DNA of 64,000 nt from Candidatus Competibacteraceae bacterium. Lineage in GTDB: Bacteria; Pseudomonadota; Gammaproteobacteria; Competibacterales; Competibacteraceae. The position numbers and the translations under genes are program-made. Location of the stretch: NCBI GenBank assembly GCA_016699715.1, contig CP065007.1, positions 3,421,001-3,485,000 on the forward strand, in the 5' to 3' direction. Under the pieces are notes generated by a model. It was not told the DNA's origin. It worked only from the letters and a program-made list of their open reading frames with translations, and did not search any database. Shown here piece by piece: positions 44,096-52,843 of this stretch; the stretch's first letter is position 1; the number at the start of each line of letters is the position of its first letter.

Positions 44096-45520
44096 CAGCA
44101 ATTCTCATTTTGGTGATTTCACCCGGTTTCGGGTTGTAGGGGAGCCGGCTCGAAGCTTTGCAGCATGAACGCCATCAAGGCTTCCCAGCTTTCGAAACAC
44201 AGGTAACTGGTCAAGGTGCGGATATCACCGAACAAGCGTTGTCGGGAAGGCAGTTTCCGGCGCAGCAATTGGTATGGGTCGTCCATCCACTCCAGCACGG
44301 TATGGACCAGAAAGGCCAGGATGATGAGGCTGGCCAACACCGACGACAAATGCCGCTGGCCGTGGCCGTAGTTGTGCTCGAAGTGATAGCCTTTGGTTTT
44401 CAAGGTGTTGTTGTTTTCATTTTCGATTTTCCACCGGCTGCGCCCGGCCGCGACGACCTCGGGCACCTGGCGGTCATCGAGTGCCAAGGACGTGGCAAAG
44501 CTGTTGTGATACAACACGTTGCCGTTTTCATCGGTGGTGGTGAGCTCACACCAGTTGACCAACAGGGCATCCTCCCCATCGCGCAGGGGAATCGCTTGCA
44601 CATAGCGATAGGTGTCGATCTCGCGCCGTTGGCCGGTCCACCGCCGGCGGACTACGGTTTTGACGGCGCCGCCCCGCTCCAGAAACGCCAACCACTCAGC
44701 GACGATGGCATGGGAATCGGGTTTGCACACCAGGATGAAGTCAAGGCCCCGGTTCACCGCCTCGCGGCAGAACGGTTCGTGGCAGTACAAATCGTCGCCC
44801 AGGAGGGTGATCTTCAACGGGCTATAGTCATCCCCCCATGCGGCCAGCCAGCGCTTGGCGGCGTTGAGTTCGCAGTCTTGCTTCTCCGCGCCGTCCTGCG
44901 GACGGACGAATTCCGGCGCCAGCGGAATGACTTTGTCCAACCCCGGCTTCACCAGGACGGGGGTCAGGGCGGTATGGCTATAGGTCACCGCGCCGTTGGG
45001 GTGCTGCCGGACCGCGCACTGCGGGCAATGAATCGCGGCCGAGGAAAAATACTGCACCCCATCGAAGGCCAGCAGCAGGGTCTGGTTCACCGAACGATAA
45101 GTGTCCACCACGCCCGCCTGATGCAACGCCTGGAACAGAAAGGAAAACAACGGTGTTACCTGCCCCGGTTCGGTGGCGTCCAGCAAGTGGCGAATCTGAT
45201 TGTCCGACGGGATTTGATGGACCCCAAACAGGGTCTGCGCGTTATTTTTACCCACCCGCTGGTCCAGGCTGCGCTGGTATTCCAAAAACGACGGACTCTG
45301 CATGAAGAACACCGAGAAGGCGCTCAACCCCGCGTCCACCAGCGTGTAGCGCGTGTTCTTCCCCCGGCGCGGATCGGTAAACTGCTCGAAGGTCCGGCGG
45401 ATTTGTTTCGTAATGTCGTCCAACGTCAGGACGGCGCGACCAAACGGTACGCTCATCAAGGTACTTCCAGTCAAGGGAGGCGGCTACTCTAGCGAGTCAT
45501 CGCCAAAATGAGAATTGCTG
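44096..45520 (-). mobile_element. Insertion sequence in the methyltransferase gene (perfect 18-bp TIR, 9-bp TSD)
   Basis: Ends are perfect 18-base inverted repeats (44096-44113 and 45503-45520; CAGCAATTCTCATTTTGG). GTCGGAATC is duplicated at 44087-44095 and 45521-45529. 1425 bp with one transposase on the minus strand. Perfect ends and TSD suggest recent insertion. Nine-base duplications fit IS10/IS50-like branches of the IS4 family and some ISNCY elements. Confidence 0.95.
44119..45474 (-). CDS. DDE transposase (IS4/ISNCY-like)
   Basis: 451 residues. LLAFDGVQYFSS, LLGDDLYCHEPF and the late W.IENE.NN pattern (SRWKIENENNNTLKTKGY) place the three acidic residues of an RNase H-like DDE enzyme with a YREK-like region. 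A cysteine pair CPQCAVRQ lies between the first two blocks. Gene appears intact. I cannot fix the IS family with certainty. Confidence 0.88.
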   Translation of the reverse strand: MTGSTLMSVPFGRAVLTLDDITKQIRRTFEQFTDPRRGKNTRYTLVDAGLSAFSVFFMQSPSFLEYQRSLDQRVGKNNAQTLFGVHQIPSDNQIRHLLDATEPGQVTPLFSFLFQALHQAGVVDTYRSVNQTLLLAFDGVQYFSSAAIHCPQCAVRQHPNGAVTYSHTALTPVLVKPGLDKVIPLAPEFVRPQDGAEKQDCELNAAKRWLAAWGDDYSPLKITLLGDDLYCHEPFCREAVNRGLDFILVCKPDSHAIVAEWLAFLERGGAVKTVVRRRWTGQRREIDTYRYVQAIPLRDGEDALLVNWCELTTTDENGNVLYHNSFATSLALDDRQVPEVVAAGRSRWKIENENNNTLKTKGYHFEHNYGHGQRHLSSVLASLIILAFLVHTVLEWMDDPYQLLRRKLPSRQRLFGDIRTLTSYLCFESWEALMAFMLQSFEPAPLQPETG

Positions 45521-46224
45521 GTCGGAATCGGAGTCGCCACCGGCGCCGATACGGTGTTCATTGGTCCATTTGATCGACTGGACGTGGAACCGGACCGCAA
45601 ATTGCCGTTGGTCAAGACTCGGGATATTCAGGGTGGAAACGTGGAGTGGCGAGGGCTTGGCGTCATCAACCCGTTCCGCAACGAGGGTTCCCTGGTCGCG
45701 CTCGCCGACTATCCTCGGCTTGCGCGCTATTTCGAGCGACACGCCGATGTGATGCGCCAGCGGCACTGCGCGAAACGGAACCCCAAGAGCTGGTACCGAA
45801 CCATTGATCGAATCAACCCGGACCTAACCAGCCAGCCCAAGCTGCTCATCCCCGACATCAAGGGAGACGCTCACATTGTGTACGAAGCCGGCCATTTCTA
45901 CCCGCACCACAACCTGTATTTCATCACCTCCGATGAATGGGATTTGCAGGCGCTGCAAGCGGTGCTCCAGTCGGGTATCGCCAAACTCTTCGTGTCGATC
46001 TACTCAACCCGGATGCGGGGCGGCTATCTGCGATTTCAGGCCCAATACCTCCGACGGATCAGGCTCCCGCGCTGGCGTGATGTACCGGAAAGCATCCGCC
46101 AAATGCTGGTGGATGCGGTCCGGGCAGGCGATGTCGAGACATGCAACCATGCGGCTTTCGACTTGTACCGACTCACCGCCGAAGAGCGGGCGGCGATAGG
46201 CGGTAACGGCGCACGGGACAACGC

Positions 46225-46980
46225 ATGACGCTTGATTTGGCCGATTACCCAACCAAAGCCCGAGCAGCCATCAAGGCATTCTGGGGAAACCGTGAGCTTG
46301 CCCGCCGGAAGCAGCGAGAGAGTGGTGGAGCCGATCAGGGCGAGCGGGCTGGGGTCACGGCCGGGAAAAACATGGATGGTTTTCTGTCCCTGACTCGGGA
46401 TATCGTGCGTTTGAACGGCCTGGAACAGGCCGATATTTGCTTGCAACGCCGAGTGCTCACGCTTCCCGGTTTTTTCCGCCCCACCAAACTTTGGGATGTG
46501 TTGGTCATGAACAACGGGCGCTTGGTTGCCGCCATCGAGTTCAAGAGTCAAGTCGGGCCATCGTTCGGCAACAATTTCAACAACCGAGTTGATACCAATT
46601 CTGAATAGGTTTTCGTCATTCCCGCGAATGCGGGAATCCAGGCCGCCGCTGAAAAACGGGATACCCGCTTTCGCGGGTATGACGAACAGGGTGGTTATTG
46701 GCCTCCGAAAAGAACAAAACCTATCGGGAAACGATATGAGGAAGCCATCGGTACCGCCTTCGACCTGCGAACAGCCTATCGCGAAGGCGCCTTTGGGGAT
46801 AACCCCCGTCCGTTCGTAGGTTGGCTGATGTTGGTCGAGGACTGCGAAGGCTCCCGGTCCTCAGTTCAGGATCGCTCCCCACATTTCCCGGTGTTCAAGG
46901 AATTCAACGGTGCTTCCTATGCGGGCCGTTACAACATTCTGTGCCGGAAACTCGTTCAGGAACAATTGGTAGTGTTCTAA
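46225..46980 (+). pseudogene. PaeR7I-like type II restriction endonuclease, broken by a MITE and truncated by IS1
   Basis: ATG 46225 overlaps the methyltransferase stop by 4 bases. LWDVLVMNNGRLVAAIEFKS carries the D...E-x-K nuclease centre, followed by GPSFGNNFNNRV. The MITE (46593-46736) interrupts after NNRV; removing it with one TGA copy restores EEAIGTAFDLRTAYREGAF and on, up to KLVQEQL, where IS1 cuts the gene at 46967 (stop at 46978). The restored chain is about 200 residues against roughly 240 expected, so the C-terminus is lost. R.PaeR7I-type enzymes cut CTCGAG; the specificity here is unproven. Confidence 0.9.
46593..46736 (+). repeat. MITE copy C (144 bp), 3-bp TSD TGA, in the restriction gene
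   Basis: TGA at 46590-46592 and 46737-46739. Differs from copy B by at most a few bases (for example AAAGAACAAAACC versus AAAAAACAAAACC). Excision restores the reading frame of the restriction gene, proving the boundaries. Confidence 0.95.
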
Positions 46981-47834
46981 ATTTGGATATCACACTAAAA
47001 TACCAAATTCGTACCGATTAACGAAGAGACCGATGACGATATCATGCATTTTATCCAGTTTGGGAAAACAGATCGTTTTTCGAGCCAATCGCTTAATACG
47101 GGTCCGTAGGGTTAAATGTTTTCGTTCGATCTTCTGGGTACCGCTTTTAGCGATCACCCGTTGATCGGCGGGGAGGTGGCGTTCGTAGGCTCCCCAATCA
47201 TCCGTGTAAAATTGTGTGATGCCAAACGGCTCCAGGAGGGCTTTTAAGGCCAGGAACGAGGGGTCTTTTCGGTCACCGAAGACATAGGCGAGCACTTCGC
47301 CGGTGGCATGGTCGATGGCATGCCATAATCAGCGCTGGTTTTCCTTGTTGCGAACATCACTCCACATTTCGTCCAGTTCTGCACTTTCAATACGTTAAAT
47401 ATCAACGAGAATATGCTTTGGATTCAGCTGTTCCAGGACGGCATGATGGACCGATTCGAAACTGGATTCTTTTTTTTATTCGCTGATCACCGTGCTTGGA
47501 CCGATATGGAGAACCCGCGCTGTATCCCGAATGCCGCTGCCGTTTAACGCCATCTCGGTCATCTGTTTTTTAATAGTGGGCATCCGACCAAGATCGTCAT
47601 AATCCAAAATAAAAGTTTGAGCGGAACAATCTGGATTTCGGCACAGATAACGCTGTTTTTCGTTCGCGGTTTGGCCGCGTTTAACCACATGATCTCGACC
47701 ACAATGTGGACAGCAAACCGGTACTAAAACCATAACCTCTTTCTCCCAACGCACTGTGATTGAATCATGTCAATCATTACTATTTATTCATGAAATTCAG
47801 TGAGTAATGATGCAATATCCAAATTTAGAACACC
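46968..47834 (-). mobile_element. IS1-family element (867 bp), transposase decayed
   Basis: Starts GGTAGTGTTCTAAATTTGG at 46968 and ends with the inverted copy finishing AACACC at 47834. The two flanks share no 8-9-base duplication, so one side has been rearranged after insertion. It truncates the restriction gene on its left. Confidence 0.85.
46990..47754 (-). pseudogene. IS1 InsA/InsB transposase with nonsense mutations
   Basis: InsA (47754-47476) has the zinc finger CCPHCGRDHVVKRG...CRNPDC and helix-turn-helix GSGIRDTARVLHIGPSTV. It stops at TAA next to a run of eight A, the place where IS1 shifts frame. The InsB frame contains TAA at 47395-47397 and a TGG-to-TGA change at 47329-47331 (before LWHAIDHATGEV), then continues as MLAYVFGDRKDPS to VNRYEFGILV. 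The fused DDE transposase cannot be made. Confidence 0.9.
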
Positions 47835-47949
47835 GCCCCCAACGAAATCTTCACCCCGCTGATCGGATAATACCCAGTCACTACGCTGCCGAAACCACTA
47901 GACTACTAAAAGCTGTTTCGTATGAATTGATTGAAATCCGCGATCACGC

Positions 47950-47973
47950 AACGTAACGTAACGTAACGTAACG
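47950..47973 (+). repeat. Pentanucleotide tandem repeat (AACGT)n before the sulfatase gene
   Basis: Four to five AACGT units in direct tandem, ending just before the ribosome site AAGG and 12-13 bases before the ATG at 47986. A simple repeat here could change the leader length by slippage. Confidence 0.85.
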
Positions 47974-47985
47974 AAGGTATTATCC

Positions 47986-49926
47986 ATGAAGAAACTACTG
48001 TTCCTGAAATCGCTCTCTGCTACGAAGCTTAAAACCGCCTGCTCGGTACTGGCGCTGACAGCCTGTCTGGCCATCGGCAGCGCCCAAGCCGCCGACCAGG
48101 GATCTCGCCACCACGCCCAGGGCCAGTACGATACCGTTACCGCCACCTATGGGGTAGTCGAGGGTGATGAACTGATTGTGATCGGCGAACGCTTCCAGGT
48201 TCCGGTGGACACCCTGAAGGCGCGGAACAAACTAACCTCGGACGAGATCAAGCCCGGTCAGAAGCTGACCATCGGAAGCCCTGCCAACGCTGCCAGTGGC
48301 AAGAAACCCAACATCCTGTTCATCATGGGCGACGACATCGGCATCATGAACGTCGGCGCCTACCACCAGGGTCTGATGGTCGGGGAGACGCCCAACCTTG
48401 ACCGCCTGGCCAATGAGGGCGCAAGGTTCATGACCTATTATGCCGAGCAGAGCTGCACGGCCGGTCGTACCGCCTTCTTCACCGGCATGCATCCGTTGCG
48501 GGCGGGCATGGTCATGCCCCAACTGCCGGGCGCCACCAGCTACCTGTTACCCGGTACGCCGGCGCTTGCCAAGTTCCTGCTCGACCTCGGATACAACACC
48601 GGCGAGTTTGGCAAGAACCACTTGGGCGACCACGCGGCAGCGCTTCCGACGGCACACGGCTTCCAGGAGTTCTGGGGCTACCTGTATCACCTGGACGCCA
48701 TGCAGGGGGTGAGCTTCCCGGATATCAACAGCTCCCCGACCGCTCAGACCGTTGTTCCGCCCTGTAAGAACACCCCGGTTAAGGGTCTCCCAGAGGTCCC
48801 CGGCGCCGTGGATCCGAAGACCACGCTCTGTATGACCCCGCCACGGCCGGTTATCGCGTGTACGTCCTCGGATGGCACTGAGAAGAACCAGAGCTGCAAG
48901 GACGAAGGGCCGCTGACGCTGGAACGTTCGAAGACCGTGGACGAGGAAATCTCCGCCAAGGTCATCGACTACCTCGACCGCAACGATCCCAAGAAAACCG
49001 GCAAGCCGTTCTTCGTCTGGTATAACCCGGCGCGCATGCACATCACCACCATGCTCTCGGACAAGTATCTGGACATGCTGGGTGAGAAGGGTGGCAAGGA
49101 TTGGGGCATCAACGAAGCCGGCATGAAGCAGATGGACGACAACATCGGCTACGTGCTGAAAAAGCTGGAGGATATGGGCCAGCTCGACAACACCATCGTG
49201 GTCTTCACCACCGATAACGGCGCCGAGGCCATCACCTACCCGGACGGCGGCGTCACGCCCTTCAGAGGCGGCAAGCTCACCACATGGGAAGGCGGTATGC
49301 GGGCGCCGCTGCTCGTTCGCTGGCCAGGGCATGTCAAGGCCGGCACGAATCCGGACCAGATCTTCTCCTCGCTGGACTGGGTGCCCACCTTCGTCAATAT
49401 CGCCGGCGGGCCTTCGGGTGATGGGCTGAAGAAGCAGATCGAGGCCGGCAAGTACCCCGGCATCGTCAAGACGACGCTCGATGGCGTCGATCAGCGGGAT
49501 TACCTTGAAGGCAAGGGCGACTCCGCTCGCGACACGTTTTTCTACTACACCGGCCAACACCCATCGGCGGTGCGGTACAAGAACTGGAAGTTCTACTACA
49601 CGATGGCGCCCTCGTCCTCGACGGGCGGGCTGACGGGCACGGTTACCTATCATTGGACCCAGGTCAACAACATTAAGCGGGACCCGTTTGAGCAAGCGGT
49701 CGCGGAGGATCAGAAAACCCTCCTCGGCTACGGTGGTGCACTGGCCGCGCCAAGCACGGCGTATATCTATGACTGGAACCTCCTGCCCATCGGGCAGTTG
49801 CTGTGGCTGAAGGAACTCGAGACGTATAAGACCTTCCCGTCGCTGCAGATGCCGGCGAGCTACAACCTGGATCAGGTCATCGAGGCGATCAAGGAAGCGA
49901 AGCACATCAGCCACGCGGGCGAGTAG
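47986..49926 (+). CDS. Secreted sulfatase with N-terminal LysM-like domain
   Basis: 646 residues. Signal peptide (LKTACSVLALTACLAIGSAQA, cut near residue 36). Residues about 45-98 form a LysM-like module (YGVVEGDELIVIGERF, KLTSDEIKPGQKLTI) that may bind peptidoglycan or glycans. The alkaline-phosphatase-fold sulfatase follows: NILFIMGDDIGI, catalytic Cys157 in SCTAGR (needs conversion to formylglycine), GKNHLGD and TTDNGAE metal/substrate motifs. Cys rather than Ser suggests maturation by FGE or a cytosolic anSME; neither is in the window. Intact, although surrounded by IS elements on both sides; it ends with a good terminator. Confidence 0.93.
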   Translation: MKKLLFLKSLSATKLKTACSVLALTACLAIGSAQAADQGSRHHAQGQYDTVTATYGVVEGDELIVIGERFQVPVDTLKARNKLTSDEIKPGQKLTIGSPANAASGKKPNILFIMGDDIGIMNVGAYHQGLMVGETPNLDRLANEGARFMTYYAEQSCTAGRTAFFTGMHPLRAGMVMPQLPGATSYLLPGTPALAKFLLDLGYNTGEFGKNHLGDHAAALPTAHGFQEFWGYLYHLDAMQGVSFPDINSSPTAQTVVPPCKNTPVKGLPEVPGAVDPKTTLCMTPPRPVIACTSSDGTEKNQSCKDEGPLTLERSKTVDEEISAKVIDYLDRNDPKKTGKPFFVWYNPARMHITTMLSDKYLDMLGEKGGKDWGINEAGMKQMDDNIGYVLKKLEDMGQLDNTIVVFTTDNGAEAITYPDGGVTPFRGGKLTTWEGGMRAPLLVRWPGHVKAGTNPDQIFSSLDWVPTFVNIAGGPSGDGLKKQIEAGKYPGIVKTTLDGVDQRDYLEGKGDSARDTFFYYTGQHPSAVRYKNWKFYYTMAPSSSTGGLTGTVTYHWTQVNNIKRDPFEQAVAEDQKTLLGYGGALAAPSTAYIYDWNLLPIGQLLWLKELETYKTFPSLQMPASYNLDQVIEAIKEAKHISHAGE

Positions 49927-49967
49927 CAGAGCACCTTAGAGGTTGTATTGTTTAGTGCGAAGTAATG

Positions 49968-50001
49968 AAGCGGGCGGCCTGAAAAAGTCGCCCGCTTTTT
50001 T
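49968..50001 (+). terminator. Intrinsic terminator of the sulfatase gene
   Basis: Stem AAGCGGGCG (49968-49976) with CGCCCGCTT (49989-49997) followed by TTTT. Lies 42 bases after the stop codon. Confidence 0.92.
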
Positions 50002-50063
50002 GGGTGATTGCTGCGGTAGAGCCGCGTTTCTGGAATTCTATTCGAGCACTCTGTATTCCGTTT

Positions 50064-51383
50064 CATTGTACAGGACAAAATCATCTAACCAAATGAATTT
50101 ACGTTAAAATTCTGCCGGGTGGCGTATTGGTTAGAGGTAGAAAACAGCGATTTTGAGGGCTCGATCCCAACCGTTTAAAGAGCGACTCCAGTGCCTGATG
50201 AAAAGCGTATTGCCGGGCGGATTCTTGGTGATGAAATAAACAACTTCTCAAATAATCTAATCCATAGCGAAAAAGACTTTGGGTGGGACGGCCATGTTTT
50301 TTGATCTTGATCGGTTTAATTTCATGGCGCCATTCACCAATAATATGCGCCCAACTAAATGCAATAGCGAGAAAAGCCATCCATTTTTCAAGTCGCTGGG
50401 GGTCAGTTATATGGGTGGATTCCAGATCGAATCCCCGAGTTTTTAAGCAAATGAAAAGCGTTTCGATCGGCCAGCGTTCCTTATAATTTTCCAACGCGGT
50501 TTCCGGTTGTTCTTGCGTTGCGAGAATAACGAATTCACCGTTGGCCATTTTCAGACCAATCACATAAAGAGAGTGCCCCCACACGGTTCGTTGGCCCGAT
50601 AAAACCAGAGCGCTGCCACGGGGTAGGCCTCGAAAAAGATTTTCGGCGGAGACGGGGACCCCTCGGGAGTTAGAGATTTGCGTATTCTTTTTGATGCGTA
50701 TTACGAATTTAATTTGATTTTCAATAAGATAACCAAACCATTGAATCCCAATAAACTCGCGATCCGCAAACAAGCAGGCGATCATTTGCGGGCCGAAAAT
50801 CGTAAGGAATCGATTCATTAATGCTATTCTTTCTTGGGTATTTGAGTTGCCTTTTTTATCTAAAGCAACCCATAGTATAGGAAAAGCAGATCCGCGATAG
50901 ACGACTCCTAAAACAAGGTAATTGATATTGACATCACCATATTTCCAATTGGTTCTATCGAGTGTCAATTTGAACTGAAGCACAGGAATGAGACTGGCAA
51001 TGAACCGGGCGACTTGATTCAGGTCTAGAGAAAATTGACAAAAAAGTCGTTGAAGGCGTTTGTAATGAGAAGCCGGTTGCGCACGCCCAGGAAAGGTGAC
51101 AGCAATCTTTGCGAGATTGACCGTTCCCATCTGGATGATTCCGATAATTAAATAGACAATGCAAGAGATACGCGCTCGGTTCCAGTGAAAATGATGATGA
51201 AGCATTTCTGCAAAGTGCCGGGTATTAAAAAAGGGGAATTCACGGAATTAACCTCGCCTGTTTTAGAATTAATGTTATCAATCAATTAGTTATGATAACA
51301 GCAACCTCGCGATCCTACTACCCTCAAAATAGCTGTTATTTTTTATCTTAATTTTCAGCAAGTTATTTTTGTCCTGTACAATG
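50064..51383 (-). mobile_element. IS4-family insertion sequence
   Basis: Ends share a perfect 17-base inverted repeat (50064-50080 and 51367-51383, CATTGTACAGGACAAAA). About 1320 bp. The base composition is much more AT-rich than the chromosome around it, so it came from another host. I saw no clear target duplication. Confidence 0.88.
50099..51205 (-). CDS. IS4-family transposase
   Basis: 368 residues. LTLDRTNWKYGD, LFADREFIGIQWF and the YREK-type NYKERWPIETLFICLKTRGFDLESTH supply the DDE triad and the IS4 signature. Looks intact. AT-rich codon use unlike neighbouring genes. Confidence 0.92.
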   Translation of the reverse strand: MLHHHFHWNRARISCIVYLIIGIIQMGTVNLAKIAVTFPGRAQPASHYKRLQRLFCQFSLDLNQVARFIASLIPVLQFKLTLDRTNWKYGDVNINYLVLGVVYRGSAFPILWVALDKKGNSNTQERIALMNRFLTIFGPQMIACLFADREFIGIQWFGYLIENQIKFVIRIKKNTQISNSRGVPVSAENLFRGLPRGSALVLSGQRTVWGHSLYVIGLKMANGEFVILATQEQPETALENYKERWPIETLFICLKTRGFDLESTHITDPQRLEKWMAFLAIAFSWAHIIGEWRHEIKPIKIKKHGRPTQSLFRYGLDYLRSCLFHHQESARQYAFHQALESLFKRLGSSPQNRCFLPLTNTPPGRILT

Positions 51384-51536
51384 GTGTAACCTTAAAAATA
51401 ACTATGCTGTTCAATAGGTTATGAAATTTATTTGGGAACAGGTCTATTAGACGAGTTGAAGAGCGCTTTTAATATGCTTTTGGATATTCCTAATGTTGAA
51501 GTCGATGAGATAGAAATTGATCGAGACGGGAATTCC
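51384..51536 (+). other. Short gene remnant between two IS elements
   Basis: A plus-strand frame from about 51412 reads IGYEIYLGTGLLDELKSAFN, then MLLDIPNVEVDEIEIDRDGN, up to the IS1-like end at 51537. It looks like a real protein fragment cut on both sides; no family recognised. Confidence 0.45.
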
Positions 51537-52841
51537 GGTAGTGCCCCTTAACTTCCGTGATGAGCATACCCCTGTTTGAGGGGAGGTTGGCATCCTCGAT
51601 AGGAGTCTTGTTCTTATCGAGGAGGTTACCTTGGACTGGGAGACGCTGTATTGCCCTAACAGCCGATGCGAACATTATGGAAAACCTTTTAAAATCGGAC
51701 GGTTGGTTCGCAACGGCAGCAGTCGGGGCGAGCCTCAAGCCCGCTGTCAGGGGTGTGGAAGTAGCGTGACGTTGAGCTACGGTACGGCTTACTACGGGTT
51801 GGGGACGGACCCCTTCATCTTCGAGACCGCCTTGCGGGCATTGGCGGAGGGGAATTCGCTGCGCGCCACCGCCCGGATCGTCGAAGTGGATAAAGAACTG
51901 GTCAGGAATGGGTTGGATCGGGCCGCCCGCCAGTGCCGGGCCGGGATGCTGTATCTGTGGCGGGATCTCCCGGCGACCGAATGCCAACTGGATGCACTGT
52001 GGAGTTTCGTGCCTACCAAGCAAGAAAACCTGCCGGGCGCACAACACTATTTGGACAGTTATGGGGAGACTTGGGTGTGGTTGGCCTTTGCCCCCGTCTG
52101 GCGGTTGGTGCTGGGGTTTGTCGTGGGCAAACGCGATCAGGCCAGCGCCAACCGCTTGCTCGGACAAGTCGCTCAGGTGACTGACGCTCGTCTTCTGCCG
52201 CTGTTTACCAGCGATCAATGGGCTGCCTACCCCCAGGCGCTGTTGACGACCTATGGGGAATGGTACTGTCCACCCCGGCGCGGGACGCGCGGCGCTCATC
52301 CCAAACCGCGTCTGCGCGCCCGTGCCGATCTCTTGTATGCCCAAGTGATCAAGCAGCGCCGCCGAGGCCGGGTGATCGCGGTGCGGACCCAGGTGGTGTT
52401 CGGCGACCCGGCCGTCGTGACCGCCCGCTTGGCCCAATCCCCCGTGAGTAACACGATCAACACCAGCTTCGTCGAACGGGACAACCTGACCCAGCGGCAA
52501 CAAAATCGCCGCCTCACCCGGCGGACCAATGGCTTTTCCAAGGACATCACCTGGCTGGAAAAACAGTTGTGGTTGTCGTTGGCGTACTACCATCTGATCT
52601 TGCCCCACGCCCGGTTGCGGACCCCCTTGCCGGCTCCCGAACCCACGCTCGGCACCGGCTCGCTTCGACGATGGCGTCCCAGCACCCCGGCGATGGCGGC
52701 CGGCATCACCGATCACCTGTGGACGGTCCGTGAACTCTTGTCGTACCGGGTATCGCCTCTTTACTGGCAAGAACAACCCCTCCTGGAAAAGTTGTTCCCC
52801 AGTTGGCCCGAGATTCATCACGGAAGTTAAGGGGCACTACC
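51537..52841 (+). mobile_element. IS1-like insertion sequence (1305 bp)
   Basis: Near-perfect 27-base inverted ends starting GGTAGTGCCCCTTAACTTCC at 51537 and, inverted, ending at 52841. The initial GGTAGTG matches the IS1 copies nearby. No target duplication is visible: the right end abuts IS701. Confidence 0.88.
51631..52830 (+). CDS. IS1-like DDE transposase
   Basis: 399 residues from TTG 51631, with GGAGG 5 bases upstream. A zinc-ribbon start (YCPNSRCEHYGK...CQGCGS), a helix-turn-helix SLRATARIVEVDKELV, then a DDE region with LDALWSFVPTK, FTSDQWAAYP and NTINTSFVERDNLTQRQ. The layout resembles IS1/IS1595 supergroup enzymes; exact family not certain. Intact frame. Confidence 0.85.
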   Translation: MDWETLYCPNSRCEHYGKPFKIGRLVRNGSSRGEPQARCQGCGSSVTLSYGTAYYGLGTDPFIFETALRALAEGNSLRATARIVEVDKELVRNGLDRAARQCRAGMLYLWRDLPATECQLDALWSFVPTKQENLPGAQHYLDSYGETWVWLAFAPVWRLVLGFVVGKRDQASANRLLGQVAQVTDARLLPLFTSDQWAAYPQALLTTYGEWYCPPRRGTRGAHPKPRLRARADLLYAQVIKQRRRGRVIAVRTQVVFGDPAVVTARLAQSPVSNTINTSFVERDNLTQRQQNRRLTRRTNGFSKDITWLEKQLWLSLAYYHLILPHARLRTPLPAPEPTLGTGSLRRWRPSTPAMAAGITDHLWTVRELLSYRVSPLYWQEQPLLEKLFPSWPEIHHGS

Positions 52842-52843
52842 TA

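Larger units (their letters stand above)
43085..46228 (+). pseudogene. Adenine-specific DNA methyltransferase (M.PaeR7I/Eco57I type) split by an IS
   Basis: GTG start 43085. SAM-binding LIEPAFGDGGFLLPI near residue 56 and catalytic NPPYVRQE near 154 mark an N6-adenine methylase. At 44095 the frame enters the IS and stops at 44116. The second half resumes at 45530 (GVATGADTVFIGPFD) and runs to 46228, with the target-recognition-like C-terminus. Deleting the element and one 9-bp duplication restores a continuous frame of 569 residues. It would protect DNA against the partner PaeR7I-like nuclease; as found it is inactivated unless the IS excises precisely. Confidence 0.93.
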
